From: JAEZFI01 sp044508215
GTDB lineage: Bacteria; Actinomycetota; Acidimicrobiia; Acidimicrobiales; Microtrichaceae
NCBI GenBank assembly: GCA_044508215.1
Contig: JBIQID010000011.1
Location: 1-38,677, forward strand
Direction of reading: 5' to 3'
DNA: 38,677 nucleotides
Part shown: in pieces, positions 32,600-38,677 of the stretch
How the letters are laid out: each line of letters starts with the position of its first letter
Numbering within the stretch: the first letter of the stretch is position 1
The notes under the pieces: generated by a model
Database searches by the model: none
Told to the model about the DNA's origin: nothing
The model's input: the letters and a program-made list of their open reading frames with translations, nothing else
Program-made: the position numbers and the translations under genes

Positions 32600-33130
32600 C
32601 TACTGCAGGAGGTCGTCGACGGAGGCGGCGCCGCTGCGGTAGCGGCCCACGATCTCCTCCTGGAGGTCGTCGATGACCCGATGCAGCTCCTGCCGCTTGG
32701 CCGACACCTGGCGCTCGAAGCGCTCCAGCTCGCTGATGACCGAGTCGAGCCGTTCGTCGGAGACCGAGGAGAGCTCGGCCAGCTCGGTTGCCGTCACGAT
32801 GCGCTCCACCGCGGCAGCGATGTCCTCGCAGAAGTCGGGAAGGTCGGTCTCGCGGGTGGGGCGGGGCGTGCCGCCGCCGCGGGTGCGCTGGGCGAGGACC
32901 TCGGGGAGGCGGGCCATCAGCTGCTCCGACGACGCCTCGTCGCCGCGCTCGCGGCGCTCGCTCTCCAGCATGACGATGTCGAGGCGCCCCTGGATCAGGC
33001 GACGCCCGTAGCTGAGCCCGGCCTCCACCTCCTGGCAGCGGTCGCGGACCGCGCGCAGCTCGGCGATGTCGATCTGGGAGACGATCCCGGGATCGATGTC
33101 ATCGAGCAGGTGGTCAAGCAGGTCCGTCAC
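32600..33130 (-). CDS. rsiG: RsiG-like c-di-GMP-binding anti-sigma factor candidate
   Basis: 176 residues, mostly helical coiled coil. The known c-di-GMP signature of Streptomyces RsiG, E(x3)S(x2)R(x3)Q(x3)D, is matched exactly at residues 36-51 (E36, S40, R43, Q47, D51). A second copy at 139-154 is E139, S143, R146, H150, D154, with His in place of Gln. In Streptomyces RsiG with c-di-GMP holds the sporulation sigma factor WhiG. No sigma gene lies in this window. The GTG at 33130 follows an AGAGGAG at optimal distance. ATG 33187 is in frame, but the intervening codons (AGG GTA AGA GGA) are unlike this genome's usage. Confidence 0.85.
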   Translation of the reverse strand: MTDLLDHLLDDIDPGIVSQIDIAELRAVRDRCQEVEAGLSYGRRLIQGRLDIVMLESERRERGDEASSEQLMARLPEVLAQRTRGGGTPRPTRETDLPDFCEDIAAAVERIVTATELAELSSVSDERLDSVISELERFERQVSAKRQELHRVIDDLQEEIVGRYRSGAASVDDLLQ

Positions 33131-33228
33131 GTCCACTCCTCTTACCCTCACGCTCCCGACCTCCTGACGGTCGCCCGCTGCTTCCATCGGCGCATTCTCA
33201 CAGGAGTTGAGCCGGTTCGGGTCGACCG

Positions 33229-34038
33229 TCACGACGCGAGCGCCACGATCGCCCAGAACACCGGCGCTGCGAGGAGCCATCCGTCGAGCCGTCGGAGGCC
33301 CGGCGCCTCCGCGTCCGCGGCCGGCAGCATCCACGAACCGAGCCACTGGCCGAGCGGGCAGAGGGCCGCCACGAGGATGCCCGTGACCCACGCCCCGGCG
33401 CCCGAGAGCGGGTCCGGTCCGACGATCGTCATGACGGCGGTGACCACGAGCACGCCGCCCATCCCCGACAGCGGTCCGACCGTGCGCGAGGCGTAGCCGG
33501 CGCTGGTGAGGTGGTCGCCGGCGTCGTAGGTGCACACCGCGGCGCCCAGGAACGCCAGCGCCATGGCGTCGATCCGGTGGATCTGGACCACCGACGCAGC
33601 GGCCAGCCCCGGGAGGAAGCCGGCGGCGACGGTGATCCACGCGTCGCTGATGCCCTCGGAGACGTCGAAGGCCGGCTTGCCCGACTCGTCCTTCGGGATC
33701 GGGCCGAAGCCCCTGCTGAACAGCACGGCGAGCGCCACGTAGACCAGGAGGGTGATGCCCAGGAGCCGGTTGCCGAAGTAGGCGGCGCCCCCGATCGCGA
33801 GGGCTCCGGCACCGGCGAGGATCGAGTTGGCGGGGTGGCGCACCTCGATCCAGCGGGCGCAGGTCTGGAGCGCGGCCACCGCGGCGTTCACCGCGAAGAA
33901 GATCGCCAGCGCACCGTCGCCCAGGAAGTAGGCGATGAGCAGCAGGAGGAACCAGATGGTCCCGAGCGTGAGCCGAGGCCCCCGCGGGTGGTGCACGACG
34001 GCGTAGCGCTCGACGAGCTCTGGGGAGAGGACACCCAT
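33229..34038 (-). CDS. integral membrane protein, CdsA (phosphatidate cytidylyltransferase)-like
   Basis: 269 residues with about seven or eight helices. Several spots recall CDP-diglyceride synthases: a conserved-looking Asp/Gly loop CTYDAGDHLTSAG, then CPLGQWLGSWMLP followed by APGLRRLDGWLLAAPVFW, which lies where CdsA has its KD...PGHGG..DR.D signature. Key residues are only partly kept (no HGG, and the Lys-Asp pair is missing), so it may be a divergent or repurposed member. ATG 34038 is 8 bases after the MoaD-like gene. Confidence 0.7.
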   Translation of the reverse strand: MGVLSPELVERYAVVHHPRGPRLTLGTIWFLLLLIAYFLGDGALAIFFAVNAAVAALQTCARWIEVRHPANSILAGAGALAIGGAAYFGNRLLGITLLVYVALAVLFSRGFGPIPKDESGKPAFDVSEGISDAWITVAAGFLPGLAAASVVQIHRIDAMALAFLGAAVCTYDAGDHLTSAGYASRTVGPLSGMGGVLVVTAVMTIVGPDPLSGAGAWVTGILVAALCPLGQWLGSWMLPAADAEAPGLRRLDGWLLAAPVFWAIVALAS

Positions 34039-34046
34039 GGCGTCGT

Positions 34047-34289
34047 TCAGCCGGCCCCACCCGAGACCGGAGGCAGCACCGCGACCTCGTCGCCCTCGCC
34101 GACGGGGCTGTCGGGGCCGGCGGGCTCGCCGTTGACCCAGACCTTCGCGGTGGAGAGCACCTGGCCGAAGCCGTCGCCGTAGCGGCGGACCGCCTCGCCG
34201 ACCACCGCTGCGACCGTGGACCCGGCGATCTCGTCGACGCTGCGACCCGCGGCCTCCCGCGCCTGTGCGAACAGCCTCAGCGTTGCCAC
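34047..34289 (-). CDS. MoaD/ThiS-family ubiquitin-like sulfur carrier with a two-residue tail
   Basis: 80 residues, beta-grasp. Begins ATLRLFAQAREAAG as in MoaD, with VWVNGEPAG and GDEVAVLPPVSGG near the end. The carrier diglycine is normally the C-terminus and is adenylated by MoeB. Here it is followed by Ala-Gly (SGGAG-stop), so either trimming is needed or the protein is not a classical carrier. No MoaE or MoeB gene is nearby. The GTG start lies 7 bases after a TACGCT box, a likely leaderless start. Confidence 0.8.
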   Translation of the reverse strand: MATLRLFAQAREAAGRSVDEIAGSTVAAVVGEAVRRYGDGFGQVLSTAKVWVNGEPAGPDSPVGEGDEVAVLPPVSGGAG

Positions 34290-34296
34290 CTCGCGC

Positions 34297-34302
34297 AGCG
34301 TA
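34297..34302 (-). promoter_or_regulatory. -10 element for the MoaD-like gene
   Basis: TACGCT on the minus strand, 7 bases before the GTG at 34289. Shares a 77-base divergent region with the histidine phosphatase promoter. Confidence 0.4.
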
Positions 34303-34338
34303 GTGCGGTGCCCACCGTGCGCCCTTCGGGGGCTCGCC

Positions 34339-34344
34339 TACCGT
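34339..34344 (+). promoter_or_regulatory. -10 element for the histidine phosphatase gene
   Basis: TACCGT. The predicted +1 near 34351 gives a leader of about 16 nt that still contains the GGAG (34358-34361) before the ATG at 34367. Confidence 0.4.
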
Positions 34345-34366
34345 GGTGCCCGATGACGGAGCGCGC

Positions 34367-34960
34367 ATGACGAGGATCCTGCTGGTCCGGCACGGACAGT
34401 CGGAGTGGAACGCGGACGGTCGCTGGCAGGGCCAGGCCGATCCGCCGCTGACCGAGCTCGGCCTGCGCCAGGCAGCCCACGCCGCCAGGGCGATCGGCGC
34501 GGTGGATGCGGTGATGGCCTCGCCGCTGCAGCGGGCGCACCGCACGGCGGAGGTGATCGCCTCGGAGATCGGCTACGAGCCCGTCATCGTGCTCGACGGC
34601 CTGATGGAGCGCTCGGCCGGCGAGTGGGAGGGCCTCACCCGCGCCCAGATCGAGGAGCGCTACCCCGGCTACCTGGAGGACGGTCGCCGACCCCCCGGGT
34701 GGGAGGGCGACGACGAGCTACTCGAGCGCGCCCTCGGGGCCCTCGACGCGATCCACCGCACCTGCCCCGGCGGCGAGGTCGTCGCCGTCACGCACGGGGG
34801 TGTGATCATGAACCTCGAGCGGAGCCTCGGCGACGACCGGGGCCGCATCCCCAACGTGAGCGGCCGATGGCTGGTCCGCCGCGGGGACGACGAGTGGGTC
34901 CTCGGCGAGCGCCTCGAGCTGGTCGACCGCTCCGAGCTCACCATCCCCAACCAGATCTGA
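34367..34960 (+). CDS. histidine phosphatase family protein (phosphoglycerate mutase-like)
   Basis: 197 residues. Catalytic motif LLVRHGQSEWN (His8 phosphorylated in this family), SPLQRAHRTAEVI, ERSAGEWEGLTRAQIEERYPG and VAVTHGGVIMN with the second His. At 197 residues it lacks the insertions of GpmA (about 250), so it resembles GpmB or other small phosphatases. It lies near mshA and ybjN, as phosphoglycerate mutase does in mycobacteria. ATG 34367 has a GGAG 5 bases upstream. The upstream GTG at 34343 lies inside the -10 region. Confidence 0.9.
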   Translation: MTRILLVRHGQSEWNADGRWQGQADPPLTELGLRQAAHAARAIGAVDAVMASPLQRAHRTAEVIASEIGYEPVIVLDGLMERSAGEWEGLTRAQIEERYPGYLEDGRRPPGWEGDDELLERALGALDAIHRTCPGGEVVAVTHGGVIMNLERSLGDDRGRIPNVSGRWLVRRGDDEWVLGERLELVDRSELTIPNQI

Positions 34961-35203
34961 CCGCTCGTCGCCCACGAACCGGGCGTCGTCCACGAACCGG
35001 CCGGTGAGCAGGTCGCGCACCGCTGCGGCCACGTCGCCGGCGCCCTCGCGGCCCGCACGTGGGATGCGGTCGAGGGCTTCGAGCACCTCGGCGACCTCGG
35101 CCAGCTCGGCTTCGAGGCGGTCGAGCAACGCCTCGTCGACCTCGACGTGGTCCGGGTCGCCCAGGGGCAGCTCCGGTGGGGCCGCGGCGTGGTCGGCGCT
35201 CAT
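34718..35203 (-). CDS. uncertain acidic protein, 3' part antisense to the histidine phosphatase gene
   Basis: 161 residues as read. The first 80 have strong high-GC third positions and look like protein: DHVEVDEALLDRLEAELAEV, a helical segment recalling the N-terminus of DksA/TraR-like proteins, then DVAAAVRDLLTGRFVDDARF. From about residue 82 (position 34960 leftwards) the frame is antisense to the phosphatase gene and codon use deteriorates. A TAGTGT box 7 bases before the ATG supports expression. The true end may differ, for example through a frameshift. No zinc motif is present. Confidence 0.45.
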   Translation of the reverse strand: MSADHAAAPPELPLGDPDHVEVDEALLDRLEAELAEVAEVLEALDRIPRAGREGAGDVAAAVRDLLTGRFVDDARFVGDERSDLVGDGELGAVDQLEALAEDPLVVPAADQPSAAHVGDAAPVVAEAPLEVHDHTPVRDGDDLAAGAGAVDRVEGPEGALE

Positions 35204-35210
35204 CGCGCAG

Positions 35211-35220
35211 ACACTACCGT
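35211..35220. promoter_or_regulatory. overlapping divergent -10 elements
   Basis: TAGTGT on the minus strand (35216-35211) lies 7 bases before the ATG at 35203. TACCGT on the plus strand (35215-35220) lies 9 bases before the ATG at 35230. The two boxes share two base pairs, so the promoters should be mutually exclusive. Confidence 0.45.
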
Positions 35221-35229
35221 CCACCGACG

Positions 35230-35655
35230 ATGTCCTCGCTCGACACGATGGCCCGCCTGTTCCTCATCGCCCTCGTCCTGGTGGGGCTGGGCACGTCGTG
35301 GTGGTGGGCGCCGCGGGGCCTCGCCTGGCGGCGTGAGCGGGCCGCCGAGCGGGCGCGCCTCCGCGACGAGCTGCGTGGCGGGCCGCCCGGACCCGAGCCC
35401 GGGTCGCTCGGGGAGGTGATCGCCGAGGTCCAGGACGCAGCCGACGCCGGCCGGGACGAGGTGGTGCTCGTGGTGCCGGAGCGGGTCACGATCGACCGGC
35501 GCGAGGCGAGCCCCCAGGTGGTGGACGTGCTGCTGCGGGACGCGATCGCCCGATCCGGCTACGAGGTCCACGACGACGGCCGCGTCCCACCCGGGGAACC
35601 GGACGCGGGTGCGCGCCGCCTCGTGTGCAGAAAACCCCGCACGGCTCCTGGCTGA
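35230..35655 (+). CDS. small single-pass membrane protein of unknown function
   Basis: 141 residues. One N-terminal helix (about 7-24, LFLIALVLVGLGTSWWW) is followed by an Arg-rich stretch, then a soluble domain with EVIAEVQDAADAGRDEVVLVVPERVTIDRR. No known family. The open frame extends upstream to 35059, but the divergent -10 boxes place the start at 35230. Confidence 0.72.
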   Translation: MSSLDTMARLFLIALVLVGLGTSWWWAPRGLAWRRERAAERARLRDELRGGPPGPEPGSLGEVIAEVQDAADAGRDEVVLVVPERVTIDRREASPQVVDVLLRDAIARSGYEVHDDGRVPPGEPDAGARRLVCRKPRTAPG

Positions 35656-35700
35656 ACGGCGAGAATGAGGCCGTCCTCGGGAGGTCCCGGCCGGGTAGCG

Positions 35701-35732
35701 GAGCTCGAAGTAGCGAGCTTGCGAGCGAAGCT
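35701..35732 (+). other. two mutually exclusive hairpins upstream of the HNH gene
   Basis: Hairpin 1: AGCTCG (35702-35707), loop AAGTAG, CGAGCT (35714-35719). Hairpin 2: AGCTT (35716-35720), loop of 7, AAGCT (35728-35732). They share 35716-35719, so only one can form. This is the only structured part of the 118-base gap before the HNH gene. No T-run follows. It could be a leader element or a dispersed repeat. Confidence 0.4.
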
Positions 35733-35773
35733 GAGGCGGCCCGGCACGTCAAGAGGCAGGAGGTGCGAGGCGA

Positions 35774-36289
35774 ATGGCGGTGCTACTCCTCAACGCGTCG
35801 TTCGAACCGCTTCGTGTGATCCCGCTCCGCCGGGCGATCGGCCTGCTGGTGGCCGACAAGGTGGAGGTGCTCGCGGAGGCCGACGGGGTGATCCGCTCGG
35901 CGAGGGCTGCCATCCCGGTGCCCGCCGTGGTGCGGCTCCAGTACATGGTGAAGGTGCCCCGTGGCGCCACCATGCCGCTGTCCCGCCAGGCCGTGCTGGT
36001 GCGCGACCGGCGCAAGTGCCAGTTCAGCCACTGCAACCGCAGCGGCTCGACCGTCGACCACGTCGTGCCGAAGTCCCGAGGCGGGCTGCACGAGTGGACG
36101 AACGTGGTGGCCGCCTGCCCGGCGTGCAACACCCGCAAGGGTGACCGGCTGCTCCACGAGCTGGGGTGGTCGCTCCGCCGGCTGCCGAGCGCACCGAAGG
36201 GGCCCATCGTGCTCCTGACCGCCGCAGGGGTGGCGAACCCGCCGCGGCAGTGGGTCGACTGGCTGCCCGGCCTGTCACCGGTGGCCTGA
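35774..36289 (+). CDS. HNH endonuclease family protein
   Basis: 171 residues. The HNH core is at about 80-120: RDRRKCQFSHCN (first zinc pair), TVDHVVPKSRGGLHEWTNVVAAC (catalytic His in DHVVPKSRGG, Asn in WTNVV) and CPACNTRKGDR (second zinc pair). N-terminal MAVLLLNASFEPLRVIPLRRAIGLL is typical of the widespread chromosomal actinobacterial family, a housekeeping type rather than a homing nuclease. Its cellular role is not established. It has an AGGAGG upstream. Confidence 0.92.
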   Translation: MAVLLLNASFEPLRVIPLRRAIGLLVADKVEVLAEADGVIRSARAAIPVPAVVRLQYMVKVPRGATMPLSRQAVLVRDRRKCQFSHCNRSGSTVDHVVPKSRGGLHEWTNVVAACPACNTRKGDRLLHELGWSLRRLPSAPKGPIVLLTAAGVANPPRQWVDWLPGLSPVA

Positions 36290-36409
36290 CAGCGCCGGTC
36301 GGGCCACCGCTCCGCCCCGCCGTCGCCACTTTTTCCACTTTCCTCGGCGGTTGCTCCCACAACGCGGGTAGGCCGCCGCCGGACGTCGCGAAGCGGAGGG
36401 AGGAGGACG

Positions 36410-37510
36410 ATGAGGGTCGCGCAGATCGCTCCCCCTTGGTTCACCGTGCCGCCGCAGGGCTACGGCGGCACGGAGCGGGTCGTGAGCGAGCTCTGTGAGG
36501 GGCTGGTCCGGCGGGGCCACGAGGTGACGCTCTTCGCGAGCGGCGGCTCCTCGACCAGCGCCCGGCTGGTGACTCCGCTGCTGCATCCACCTCCGCCGGC
36601 GCAGCTGGGCTCTGCGCCCGAGGACGTGTTCCACGCCGTCAGCGCCTACCTTCACGCCGGGGAGTTCGACCTCGTCCACGACCACACGGGCGCGACCGGC
36701 GCGGCGATGGGCGCGCTGCTCGGGGGGAAGCCGCCGGTGGTCGTGACGATGCACGGTGCCTGGACTCCGGACGCCCGCCGCCTGCACTCGCTCCTGGGCG
36801 ACCGGGTGGGGCTCGTCGCGATCAGCGAGTCGCAGCGCCGACAGCACCTCGACGTGCCGCACCTGGGGGTGGCCTACAACGGCATCGATCCCGCCGGGTT
36901 CCCCTACCGCGCCCAGAAGGAGGGCTTCCTCTGCTTCGTGGGCCGAGCGTCTCCCGACAAGGGGGTGCTCGAGGCGATGGAGATCGCCGACCGGGCCGGC
37001 CGCCGCCTGGTGATGGTGGTGAAGGTCAACGAGCCGTCGGAGCTGGAGTTCTGGTCGAACGAGGTCGAGCCGCGCCTGACCCGCCACGTCGAGGTGCTCC
37101 TCGGCGCCGAGCCGGCGTTGAAGTTGGACGTGGTGAGCCGGGCACGGGCGCTCCTCTTCCCGATCCGGTGGGAGGAGCCGTTCGGCCTGGTGATGACGGA
37201 GGCGATGGCGTGCGGGACCCCGGTGATCGCCTGCGCGCGTGGCGCGGCCCCGGAGGTCGTCGCGGACGGCGCGACCGGGTTCCTCGTCGACCCGGACGAC
37301 CCCGTGGCCGCGGGCGTGGCGGCCGAGGCCCGGATCGGCTCCATCGACCCCGCTGCCTGCCGCGCACGGGTCGAGCGGCACTTCTCCACCGAGCGGATGG
37401 TCGACGCCTACGAGGCGATCTACCGCCGCGCCCTGGGCCGAGACCCTGGGTCGATCACGATCCCCGATCCCACCGACCTGCCGCCGGGCAGGGAGGCGAC
37501 GCTCGCGTGA
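36410..37510 (+). CDS. glycosyltransferase family 4 protein
   Basis: 366 residues, GT-B fold. N-terminal MRVAQIAPPWFTVPPQGYGG and TERVVSELCEGLVRRGHEVTLFA, acceptor-side VVTMHGAW, then FVGRASPDKGVLEAMEIA and the E(x7)E motif in EEPFGLVMTEAMACGTPVIA. Strong GGAGG before the ATG. The next gene, a debranching-type glucosidase, overlaps it by four bases (GTGA), so the pair probably acts on one alpha-glucan or related glycan (inference). The 120-base gap before it has a T-rich stretch (about 36330-36350) but no clear promoter. Confidence 0.9.
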   Translation: MRVAQIAPPWFTVPPQGYGGTERVVSELCEGLVRRGHEVTLFASGGSSTSARLVTPLLHPPPPAQLGSAPEDVFHAVSAYLHAGEFDLVHDHTGATGAAMGALLGGKPPVVVTMHGAWTPDARRLHSLLGDRVGLVAISESQRRQHLDVPHLGVAYNGIDPAGFPYRAQKEGFLCFVGRASPDKGVLEAMEIADRAGRRLVMVVKVNEPSELEFWSNEVEPRLTRHVEVLLGAEPALKLDVVSRARALLFPIRWEEPFGLVMTEAMACGTPVIACARGAAPEVVADGATGFLVDPDDPVAAGVAAEARIGSIDPAACRARVERHFSTERMVDAYEAIYRRALGRDPGSITIPDPTDLPPGREATLA

Positions 37511-38677
37511 GCGACAGCGCCGTGGGCGACCCCTGGAACGAGTCGGGGGTCGTGCCCTCCACGATCGGCCAGGGGGTCACCCTCGTGGGCGCCACCTCGT
37601 TCTGCATGTCGGCTCGGAACGGCGACATCGTGCCCGGCTCGGCCCACGGCCTGTTCTTCTTGGACACCCGCTTCCTGTCGGGCTTCGAGCTGCTGATCGA
37701 CGGCCACCCCTCCGAGGCGCTCGCCGTGGCGGAGAAGGGTCCGTTCGCCGCCGCGTTCGTGGTGCGTCCCACGGGGGGGAGGACGCTCGACCCGTCGCTG
37801 CTCGTGACACGGCGCCGCCGGGTGGGCCGGGGCCTCGCCGAGGAGCTCCAGGTGGACAACCACGGGATGGACCCGATCAGGGTGGAGCTGTCCCTGCGGG
37901 TGGAAGCCGACTTCGCCGACCTCTTCGACGTGAAGGCGCAGCGGACGCCGTCGAGCCCGTCGCAGCACGTCTCGGAGCACGGCGACCTGGTCGTCACCGC
38001 GTCGTGCGAGGACGTGGAGCGGAGGATGCGGCTCCGCGCGGATCCGTCACCGCACCGGCGGGAGGGGTGCGTGGCGACGTGGCGGCTGTCCCTCCAGCCG
38101 GGTGAGCGGCGGTCGATCTGCCTCGAGGTGTCGGGCGGCATCGGCGCCGAGGACATCGAGCCGAAGGTCCACTGCGGTCGCCCCGACGAGCAGGAGCCGG
38201 CGCGGCTGCTCGCTGACTGGCGCGCGGACGTGCCAGTGGTGGAGACGGCCGACTCCAGGCTCGCCCGCGCGCTGGCGCAGACCGCCGAGGACCTCGGCAC
38301 CCTCCGCCTGGCGGATCCCCACCACCCCGAGGACGTCATCGTGGCGGCGGGCGTGCCGTGGTACATGACGCTCTTCGGGCGGGACGCGCTGCTCACCGCC
38401 TACATGGCGTTGACCGTCGACCCACGCATCGCGCACGGGGTGCTCCGCACGCTCGCCCGCCTGCAGGGCACCCGGGTCGTGCCGGAGACGGAGGAGGAGC
38501 CGGGGAAGATCCTCCACGAGATCCGCTTCCACGACCGGCCCTCGTGGAGCCTGGCCGACGGCACGATCTACTACGGGACGGTCGACGCCACGCCGCTGTT
38601 CGTCCTGCTGCTCGGCGAGCTACGCCGCTGGGGCCTCGACGACGAGGGCTTCGACGAGCTGCTGCCCGCGGCCGACC
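37507..38677 (+). CDS. amylo-alpha-1,6-glucosidase / glycogen debranching-type protein (partial, 3' end outside window)
   Basis: 390 residues to the window edge. An N-terminal beta-sandwich domain of the GDE_N_bis type (about 15-235) has GDIVPGSAHGLFFLDTRFLSGFELLIDG, and a linker follows. The catalytic (alpha/alpha)6 barrel begins with AAGVPWYMTLFGRDALLTAYMAL, LPGK-like EEPGKILHEIRF and GTIYYGTVDATPLFVLLLGEL, all landmarks of this family. The catalytic acids lie in the missing part. The GTG overlaps the glycosyltransferase stop. Probably cleaves alpha-1,6 branches or related glucans in the cytoplasm. Confidence 0.9.
   Translation, partial: MSDSAVGDPWNESGVVPSTIGQGVTLVGATSFCMSARNGDIVPGSAHGLFFLDTRFLSGFELLIDGHPSEALAVAEKGPFAAAFVVRPTGGRTLDPSLLVTRRRRVGRGLAEELQVDNHGMDPIRVELSLRVEADFADLFDVKAQRTPSSPSQHVSEHGDLVVTASCEDVERRMRLRADPSPHRREGCVATWRLSLQPGERRSICLEVSGGIGAEDIEPKVHCGRPDEQEPARLLADWRADVPVVETADSRLARALAQTAEDLGTLRLADPHHPEDVIVAAGVPWYMTLFGRDALLTAYMALTVDPRIAHGVLRTLARLQGTRVVPETEEEPGKILHEIRFHDRPSWSLADGTIYYGTVDATPLFVLLLGELRRWGLDDEGFDELLPAAD

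Noticed and set aside
33130..33187. Upstream ATG start for the RsiG-like gene, with a GAGAAT box 6 bases before it
   Set aside because: The added codons include several rarely used here and contain the AGAGGAG that serves the GTG at 33130. Kept only as an alternative.
1..38677. tRNA, rRNA, CRISPR, insertion sequence, prophage or attachment site
   Set aside because: No tRNA-like cloverleaf with a CCA end, no regular short repeats, and no transposase or integrase reading frame was seen. Gene content is chromosomal housekeeping.

Overview
This is a high-GC window (about 70% by eye) with GTG/TTG starts and tightly packed, often overlapping genes. Mycothiol (mshA), a rex-hem operon, a Tal-Pgi-type glucose-6-phosphate isomerase, a menaquinone-reductase-like gene and an RsiG homologue together point to Actinomycetota. 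The split b6-like cytochrome b next to nuoA suggests a deep branch such as Acidimicrobiia. That class assignment is inference. I see no mobile element, CRISPR array, tRNA or rRNA.

Region 1 (1-8805, minus strand) is one long respiratory operon. In transcription order it encodes a membrane protein of unknown function, a 2x[4Fe-4S] ferredoxin, a cytochrome b6-type subunit, a subunit-IV-type subunit, a Rieske protein, a membrane diheme cytochrome c, another unknown membrane protein, and then nuoA, B, C and D (nuoD runs off the left edge). A good Rex-type palindrome lies upstream of it. Divergently transcribed (9102-11583, plus) are a membrane-anchored monoheme cytochrome c, a geranylgeranyl-reductase-family flavoprotein and a lipoprotein.

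Region 2 (11570-19404) holds pgi, a small methyltransferase, and a sulfur cluster: sulfate ABC transporter (binding protein, CysT, CysW, CysA) divergent from an SsuD-like monooxygenase and a cysteine-free Rrf2 regulator. The transporter promoter carries two inverted repeats.

Region 3 (19361-26704, minus) is rex-hemA-hemC-cobA/hemD-(PH-like membrane protein)-hemB-hemL, the C5 route from glutamyl-tRNA to uroporphyrinogen III and precorrin-2. Rex has a promoter with a Rex operator over the -35 and a start codon at the predicted +1. The second Rex site in front of the respiratory operon suggests that haem supply and electron transport answer to the same NADH/NAD+ signal.

Region 4 (26739-30200, minus) is proC, a SAM hydroxide adenosyltransferase, a 30-residue membrane peptide and an AMP-dependent ligase. 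Region 5 (30388-34289, minus) is a MoaD-like protein, a CdsA-like membrane protein, an RsiG-type c-di-GMP-binding anti-sigma candidate, an XRE regulator, MshA and a YbjN-domain protein. Region 6 (34367-38677, mostly plus) has a histidine phosphatase, an uncertain antisense gene, a small membrane protein, an HNH endonuclease, a GT4 glycosyltransferase and the start of an amylo-alpha-1,6-glucosidase.

The points I would look at first are the RsiG homologue with two c-di-GMP signature motifs (the second with His for Gln), the two Rex operators, the ferredoxin-containing b6-like complex with a haem c-i cysteine, and the recurring layout of a TANNNT box 6-8 nt before a start codon, which implies widespread leaderless transcription.
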